Source: Mikania micrantha (lineage: Eukaryota > Streptophyta > Magnoliopsida > Asterales > Asteraceae). From it: a stretch of 64,000 bases of DNA. A program made the translations under genes and the position numbers. The stretch's first letter is position 1; each line of letters starts with the position of its first letter. Positions 57,521 to 64,000 of the stretch are shown here, in pieces. The notes beneath the pieces are model-generated. The model was not told the DNA's origin, did no database searches, and saw only the letters and a program-made list of their open reading frames with translations. Location of the stretch: contig CM018690.1 in assembly GCA_009363875.1 (NCBI GenBank), positions 36,399,445 to 36,463,444 of the forward strand, written 5' to 3'.

Positions 57521-58235
57521 TTAATTAGTAGGCCTGTAAACGAACCGAACAGTTCATGAACTGTTCGTGAACTGTTCGGTAAGGAGTTCGTTTATGTTCG
57601 TTTATTTAATAAATGAACGAACACGAACACAAAATTTGTGTTCGTTTAATTAAATGAACGAACATGAACATACCTTGTGTTCGTTTATTTATGTTCATGA
57701 ACAGTTCGGTTATGTTCGTTTATTTATGTTCATGAACAGTTCGGTTATGTTCGTTTATTTGTGTTCGTTAATGTTCGTTTATGTTCATTAACTATGTAAT
57801 GTTAGTTTTTATTCGGTTAACTGACTAATTTACGAATGATATGTATTTACATTTAAGAGACATGTCGTTTGTGCTCCTTTATACTTGTTCAATTGTGTTC
57901 GTTTATGCTTGTTCAATAGTGTTCATGTTCGTTTATGATTGTTCAATGGTGTTAAAAAAATGTACATTTATGTTTGTTCGTTTATTTTAGTTCGTTTGTG
58001 TTCGTTTGTGTTCGTTTGTGTTCGTTTATGTTCATGAACAGTTCGTTTAATTTATTAATGAACGAACATAAACGAACACGAACATATTCATTTTCTTAAT
58101 AAACGAACACGAACACAAAATTCGTGTTCGTTAAGGTGTTCGTGTTCGTGTTCGTGTTCGGTTAAGTTTAAACGAACGAACACGAACATGCCTGTGTTCG
58201 TGTTCGTTCGGTTCGTTTACAGGCCTATTAATTAG
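57521..58235 (+). mobile_element. hAT-type element built of GTTCGTTTA motifs
   Basis: Target duplication TTAATTAG at 57521-57528 and 58228-58235. The 699-bp element has perfect terminal inverted repeats of at least 22 bp starting TAGGCCTGTAAACGAACC. Its interior is mostly GTTCGTTTATGTTC in one orientation or its complement. No coding capacity. Confidence 0.92.
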
Positions 58236-58646
58236 TCATCAAACTGTTAACATGAAACTAACCTACTTGGTAGAGACATTATCTTTTAAAAAGAAAGCCT
58301 TGTGTTTAAATCCAATAAATAGAGGTTTTCATACTTTTTATTTTTATAATGTTTTAAAATATATTAATTTCATAATTTGTAAATGAAGAAAATAAAGCAT
58401 TTTATTAAGTGATGTCAAAACATATCAAACGTTATTAGCTAGGTAGATGTCATCGCACGTTGTGATGATGACAGTAACACAGTGAGCGTCTAAAAATGAG
58501 CATATTAAGTTACATTGGTACAATTTTAAATATCAAATAAAAAAAATACATAGTAACAATATAAGCAGAATAAGAAAACGGAACTCATTGATGTAAATAT
58601 GAACGTTAAAAACATTAACCTGACATGGTTTTAGAAACCATTATTT

Positions 58647-58941
58647 TAAATATTAGAGTAAATTACGGTTTTAGCCCATGTGTTTTAATTGTTTTAACTA
58701 TTTCGGCCAAAAATATAATCTTTTATCAATTATGTCCATGTGGTTTAGACAACTAACGTTTTTGGCCTCTAACCATAGTTAGATTTTGGACCAAAACCAT
58801 TATAATAGTTAAGTTTGAGGGGTCAAATTCGATAGTTGTTTAAACCACGTGGGCTAAATTGATAGAAGATTCTATTTTGAGCAAAAATAGTTAAAACACT
58901 CAAACCATAGGAGCAAAAACCGTAATTTACTCTAAATATTA
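58647..58941 (+). mobile_element. Mutator-type MITE (277 bp)
   Basis: A perfect 9-bp target duplication TAAATATTA (58647-58655 and 58933-58941) encloses 58656-58932. The terminal repeats start GAGTAAATTACGGTTTT on both ends. The two halves are long imperfect complements. Confidence 0.9.
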
Positions 58942-59372
58942 ATTAGAATTTTACATTTAGGTTGTCCTATAATAAGTTAACTGTGAAAAAAGATAAAGAA
59001 ATAAAACCTAAAAATACTAAGCTACAAAAAGTGTCAAAAACTGAGATACACCATTGATATACTTTGCTCAACAATAACTGAAGATCTAGTTGATCTAAAC
59101 TCTTCAGATAAATCAACTTCATACAATGACAAGAACCAAATTATTACAAATAAAAACTCAGCTATACACACAAGACCATCATTATGATTATCTAAAATAA
59201 TTGATAACAGATCTCAAACAAAACCAGAGAAACATCTTTAGATCTTCTCTCAATAAAACCCTAGATCTAACAAAATGTGAGGGGTAGGAAAATCTATCAG
59301 ACAACAGAGTGAAAGAATGACAATCTCTTTTCTATCTAACTAGACATCAAATATATATATATATATAAGTGC

Positions 59373-60006
59373 TAGGGGTGTACGTGGTTCGGTTCGGTGC
59401 GATTATTGCCATTTCCATAACCAAAACCGCTACTTCGGTTAATTCTAAATCCTTAACCATAACCAATTGATCGGTTAAGCACTAATAGGTTAACCACTGG
59501 TTACGTTTCGGTTAAATTCGGTTAATAATGGAATTATTGAAATACTAAGAAAAACTTGTAAATAACTAAATATGCTTTTGAATTATAGATATATTAATGA
59601 TAAAAATCTTAATTAACCTTGTAAAACTTTGTTGTAACTCAGAATGTGTGAATAAAAAGTAAACCACGTGAACTCTAATGTATTTTCTAATATATTTAAT
59701 CTCAAATATGATCAATAATATTTTCACATAACAAAAAGCAAAGATTCACCTTATATAATTGACTTGCATCATAACTTATTAAAAAAACATACAAAATATA
59801 AATATTAAAAAAAAATATACATTATTCGGTTTAGTTCGGTTAAAGTCGGTTAATGACTAGCCTTAACCATAACCATAGCCGAATGGTTCGGTTAATGACT
59901 TCGCTTAACCATAACCGTCGGTTAAAGACGGTTTCGGTTAAATCGGTTATGGTTTGGGACGGTTATCGGTTACTTTTCGGTTATGGTTATATTATGCTCA
60001 CCCCTA
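59373..60006 (+). mobile_element. hAT-like element filled with GGTTAA/TTAACC motifs
   Basis: The ends TAGGGGTG (59373-59380) and CACCCCTA (59999-60006) are perfect complements. Both outer parts are made of CGGTTAACC/CATAACCG-like units around an AT-rich centre. No matching 8-bp flanks were found. Confidence 0.65.
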
Positions 60007-60029
60007 TATTTAACTTGATGACTTCAAGG

Positions 60030-60386
60030 CTTCCAAGTAGAGGTGCTCAACCGGTTTTTTTCCTCAAACCGGTTCGGTTTTCAAACCGGACTGGTTTGGT
60101 TAACGCATGGTCAAAACTGGTTTGGTCAAAACCGGTTCGGTTTGGAAACCGGTTTGGGAGATCGAGGATGTCAAACCTATAAAACCGGTTTGAAACCGGT
60201 TTGGAGGGGTTGAAACCGGTTTGGAGGGGTTGAAACCGGTTTAGAAGATGAGGATGTCAAACCTATCCCAAACCTACGGTTCGGACCGGTTTCTAAACCG
60301 GTTTGGGTGAAACCGGTTTGAGATCGAGATGAGACCGGTTTGGAAACCGGTTTTTTCAAACCTGGCTGTGCATCTCTACTTCCAAG
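60030..60386 (+). mobile_element. hAT-type element filled with AACCGG motifs
   Basis: A perfect 8-bp target duplication CTTCCAAG (60030-60037 and 60379-60386) encloses 60038-60378. Ends TAGAGGTGCTCA and (inverted) TAGAGATGCACA. The interior is dense in AAACCGGTTTGG. Confidence 0.9.
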
Positions 60387-60841
60387 AAGATCATTATCCT
60401 TAGGTCCATGAACTTCTGTAGCCCACGAACCTCCAGCCCAACAAACCAACGAAGTCACATAGAAAACAAAATAAACCAAATATGAGAAAATTATAAACCA
60501 TATATTGAGATTATAAAATTGAACTAAAACCAGAATAAAATATATAAAAAATATACTTTTAACAAAAAGGTAGGAAACATTAGCTAAAATAAATCAAGAA
60601 AAAAATAGTGTCTTGTGCTGGCCTCGACACAAAACTTAGAAAGATCTAACCATCAAGACCAGTAACCATTTGTGTTTAACTATTTAAACTAAACTGAAGT
60701 TAAATGCTAAAAATAAAAGAAAATTAGTAATTAATATGTTGCTTATCTTTTTGTAACGGTAAATCTGTTATATTTCTTAACTACCTCAAAATAAATTACA
60801 CAATTGCATGGTATTAAACTCATGATATATCATTTTTAGAG

Positions 60842-61360
60842 GCAGACATCAAGGAGCGTATCTAGTAGGTTGTTATGGGGGTCGGTCGACCCCATGAACT
60901 TTTGATTTTTAATGTTGTATATACGATCCGATCTCGACCGACCCCTAATAAATTGTGTCCCCGACCCCCATGAAAATTTGACGAACCAAATGAAGACCAA
61001 TGTAAAATTATTTTAAAGCCAAAAATATTAAAATAATACTCAAATAACACAATATACATTACTTGTGGTTAAACCCAATTAATATTTCATAATTTAACTC
61101 AATACCTAATCAGTCATATCCCACTTAAAAAATAAAATGTTGAAAGGAAACCAATTTTATTGTATCATCCTAATTAATGAGTTGATTATTTGACATGTTT
61201 TATTATTTATATGTAATTAAATTTAGTTTTATCATTTTTTGGGTAATCCGACCCGACCTTGTTCGAATTGGTCAAAAAAAAAAATTTTAACGATAAATGC
61301 TTATCCAAAAAAAATTCCGACCCCCATAAAAAAAATTCTAATTCCGCCACTGCAGACATC
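60842..61360 (+). mobile_element. Mutator-like MITE (501 bp)
   Basis: A 9-bp target duplication GCAGACATC (60842-60850 and 61352-61360) encloses the element. Ends AAGGAGCGTATCTAG and (inverted) AGTGGCGGAATTAG are weakly complementary. CGACCCC(C)AT motifs lie near both ends and the middle is AT-rich. Confidence 0.75.
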
Positions 61361-61374
61361 TACCAAACAGGCTA

Positions 61375-61617
61375 GTCCTATCCAGGGACGGAGGATCATT
61401 GGGGCCCGGGGGTGCCCCGCCCCCCTGTTTTTTCGCTCAGAATGGTCGATATAATAGTATTTCGTCGGAAAATCCTTCGGTTCCATTCGTTTTCTTCCTA
61501 AAAATCCTTCGACCCCCTCCAATTTCATCCTAAAAATCATTCGGCCTCCTCCGTTTTCTTCTTAAAAATCCTTCGGCCCCTCCGAGTTTTTTTTCAAGCT
61601 CCGTCACTGGTCCTATC
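61375..61617 (+). mobile_element. hAT-type MITE (227 bp) with internal 30-bp repeats
   Basis: An 8-bp target duplication GTCCTATC (61375-61382 and 61610-61617). Terminal repeats CAGGGACGGAG and (inverted) CAGTGACGGAG match at 10 of 11 bases. The interior has tandem units with TTCTTCCTAAAAATCCTTCG. It is the best copy of the family also found at 56039 and 38297. Confidence 0.9.
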
Positions 61618-62163
61618 TTTAGCGATTTGCTATATTTCCTATTTTTCTATCACTTCGTTTATTTCTATCCATAAAAACCACTTCATCTTTTTTTTTTTTC
61701 ATGAAAGCAACTCAGGAGCAACGCATTTGAATCTACATTCAACTATATGTATATTTAAGAATATAGCTATTCCTTAAATATAATCATAATATATCAAAAA
61801 TAAAAGATTAATATAACACACATTCAAAATCCACGTAATTAAAATAATGTTCTCTAACAGCTTTTAAACCAAATTAGACATTGAAGTACTTGAAACCCAA
61901 AATTAAATTATATTGAAAAGTAAACCAATGTTATTAACTTAAAATTTACAAGTCCTACGATTACTAAGGGTTAAAACTAATTTTATTTCGGTTCTCGAAT
62001 CAAAAAAAAAAAAAATTACAGTTCTGAACTTTTGGTTCAGTTTCTGATTTTTTAATACATCATGGGCCGAGAAATATGCCAAGTTATCTTTCGTGGGCCA
62101 AAAACCACTTAACTTGTAGCCCACTAAACTATTAAAGATGCCTGGGCCCTGGTTGCTAGAGCC

Positions 62164-62345
62164 TAGAGGTGCACATTTCGGGTTTTTTTAAAAACCGGTT
62201 CTGGGTCCGGGTTTTTTATAATTGAGTACAACCGGGTCCAGTTCCTAGGCATACCCGGTTCCGGTTCGGGTACACGAGCCGAAAGCCATATCCTATGGTA
62301 CCCGGTTCGGGTCGGGTCCGGTTCGGGTATGAAAACCGGGTATGG
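62164..62345 (+). mobile_element. Partial hAT-like element filled with ACCCGG/CCGGGT motifs
   Basis: It starts TAGAGGTGCACATTTCGGG, very like the terminus at 60038, and contains many CGGGTCCGGTTC-type units up to 62345. The right end is missing or lies further on; CACCCCTA near 62972 may belong to it or to the next array. Confidence 0.5.
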
Positions 62346-62852
62346 CCAATTTATTATTATTTTTTTCACTTTCTTATAATTAAGCATCTAAATAACATAA
62401 GTTCTAATTTTATTTATTTTAAACAATTTACAAACTAATACATAAACATTTAATTAACATAAAATTCATTATTATATTTTTTTATAAATTAAAAACAAAT
62501 ACATAATTCTAAAAAAATTAATTATACAAATTTATCTAAATTCACTCATAGTATACATAATTCATTCGTATTATATAAATTGTGAAGCTCGAAAAATTGA
62601 TCATTTTGGTTATTAATTTCTAATATATTAATTACTTGTCACTTTATATTTTTGTATGTTATCATTGGCATTATATATTGAATTTTTATCATTTTATTAG
62701 TTTAAATGATATATCTAATATTACAACTTAGATGTTGGTTATTTGATATTTGTATGTTTAATGTTTTGATTATTTGATATTTTGAATATATAAAGATAGC
62801 AAGTATAAACAATTTTTTAATTAAATTCAAATCAAACTAATAAGAATCTTAG

Positions 62853-62978
62853 TCGAATTCGAATCGAATTCGGATCGAATTCGAATTGGATTTTTCGAAT
62901 AAATTACGAATTCGAATCGAATTCGAATACTCATAAAAAAATTCAAAATTCGAAATTCGATTCAATTAACACCCCTAC
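62853..62978 (+). repeat. GAATTCGAATCGAATTCG array ending in a CACCCCTA terminus
   Basis: The array of GAATTCGAATC-like palindromic units is followed by AATTAACACCCCTA. This looks like the right half of another TAGGGGTG-type element with its own filler motif. Confidence 0.5.
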
Positions 62979-64000
62979 TTCTAATACATTAACACAACAA
63001 TTAGTAGTAATACAATTGCTTTTTTGGTTAAAAAAAATAGTAACTTTGCTAGCACTTTGGATATTTTTAAGTTTTATCTTAAGTAGTTCAAGTGTCTTAG
63101 TATTTAAAATCGAGCAACTTTAATATGTGTTCAAAGTTAATTATTTGAGTTTTCTATTATTTTTATTGAACTGAAACCGAACTAAGTAATCGGTTTTAGT
63201 TGTAAAAAACTCAAATTAGTTACTGCCAAGGAATCCTGAATTACTTGTATTGAGCTCTAAATTTTTCTATTTATATTGTACATTCCATTAAATATTTAGT
63301 CGATTACAAAGTAAGAAAACATAATCAGACGCCTGATGAACCCAAAATCCCAACCGACAAGCATCAATCTCTTGGAATACGATTTTTCAACATAAAACCG
63401 CACTGAACCGAACCGAACCAAATTAGAATTTGGGTTTTAGTTTGTGTTTCTAAATATTGAATTCTTTGGGTTGGGTTCTTGAATTTGACTAAATAAGTAT
63501 TTGAGAATATTCAAAACTATAAATTACACTCGTATAAATAAGAGTTGAGATTAAAATTGGTGATGTGAATTGCAACCATTGAAACTGGTCTGCCAGTAAC
63601 CCTAAAGATAGAGTGAAAGGGGGCCATGTTTTATAAAATGGCCAACTCCCATCCACTAATGATCCCCCACTTAGGAGTCAAACTATAGACTCAATTGCAA
63701 TGTTGCTTTCAATAAGTTGGTGTTAGGATTAAATTATTAGGTTTGTTTGATACACATCCAAGTGCTTTTGACTATTTATTATCAATATTTTAACCTTTTT
63801 ATCTTGTTTTTATTATCAAATATGACATAATTATCTATCTTAATGAAAGTTTTTTGTTTGTCACATGTTATGTAATAATACATGTTTTGGTTTATTTACT
63901 CATCTTAAATTTGAAGCATTATTTATTGACATCTCTTTATTAGCAATGATATCTAATAAGTTTGATAAATTATTATAATAATGTATTTTCTTAGATTTGT
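62979..64000. other. Gene-free AT-rich spacer to window end
   Basis: Apart from a short CTGAACCGAACCGAACC stretch near 63402, I see no supported feature. Confidence 0.45.

Noticed and set aside
60177..60479. 100-codon minus-strand frame rich in KPV/TGL repeats
   Set aside because: Translation of AACCGG filler in a hAT-like element.

Overview
This is nuclear DNA of a flowering plant. Genes are intron-rich with GT-AG introns, mitochondrial- and plastid-type plant enzymes are present, and plant-specific mobile elements are dense: Ty3/gypsy chromovirus, Helitrons, CACTA, hAT and Mutator-type MITEs, and tRNA-derived SINEs. The protein sequences and the style of the repeats suggest an asterid eudicot, plausibly Asteraceae. 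That placement is inference; no database was searched.

Layout. (1) 1-16434: two head-to-tail copies of one Tekay-like Ty3/gypsy retrotransposon, with a period of exactly 8279 bp. The order is internal region (cut by the window start), LTR, internal region, LTR. Both copies carry the same gag frameshift and the same broken protease. (2) 16435-20854: a spacer, then a complete 11-exon mitochondrial aldehyde dehydrogenase gene (ALDH2B type, 533 aa). (3) 20855-28191: repeats, then a complete 6-exon clade II SWEET sugar transporter gene (236 aa) whose introns are filled by a SINE, a CACTA MITE, an Au-SINE-like repeat and a Mutator-type foldback MITE. (4) 28192-33116: repeats, then a complete 10-exon membrane RING-H2 E3 ligase gene resembling Arabidopsis SIS3 (347 aa). 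(5) 33117-50039: a long AT-rich gene-free stretch with SINEs, two Helitrons, a Ty1/copia remnant, a CACTA element end with minisatellites, and a GC-rich segment inside a MITE-like element. (6) 50040-53162: a complete 12-exon DXR gene (472 aa), encoding the committed enzyme of the plastid MEP isoprenoid pathway. (7) 53163-64000: a gene-free MITE/SINE/Helitron graveyard in which many elements still have intact target-site duplications.

All four genes lie on the plus strand. ALDH2B and SIS3 are also neighbours in Arabidopsis (At3g48000 and At3g47990, from memory), so that pair looks like conserved microsynteny with a SWEET gene between them here. The genes do not form a pathway: ALDH detoxifies aldehydes in mitochondria, SWEET moves sugars across a membrane, SIS3 is tied to sugar signalling, and DXR makes MEP in plastids. 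I found no RNA genes, CRISPR arrays or prokaryotic features. The most unusual structures are the recent tandem retrotransposon with its paired CGCG-N3-CGCG palindrome array, and the many hAT-like elements that share terminal motifs but carry different low-complexity interiors.
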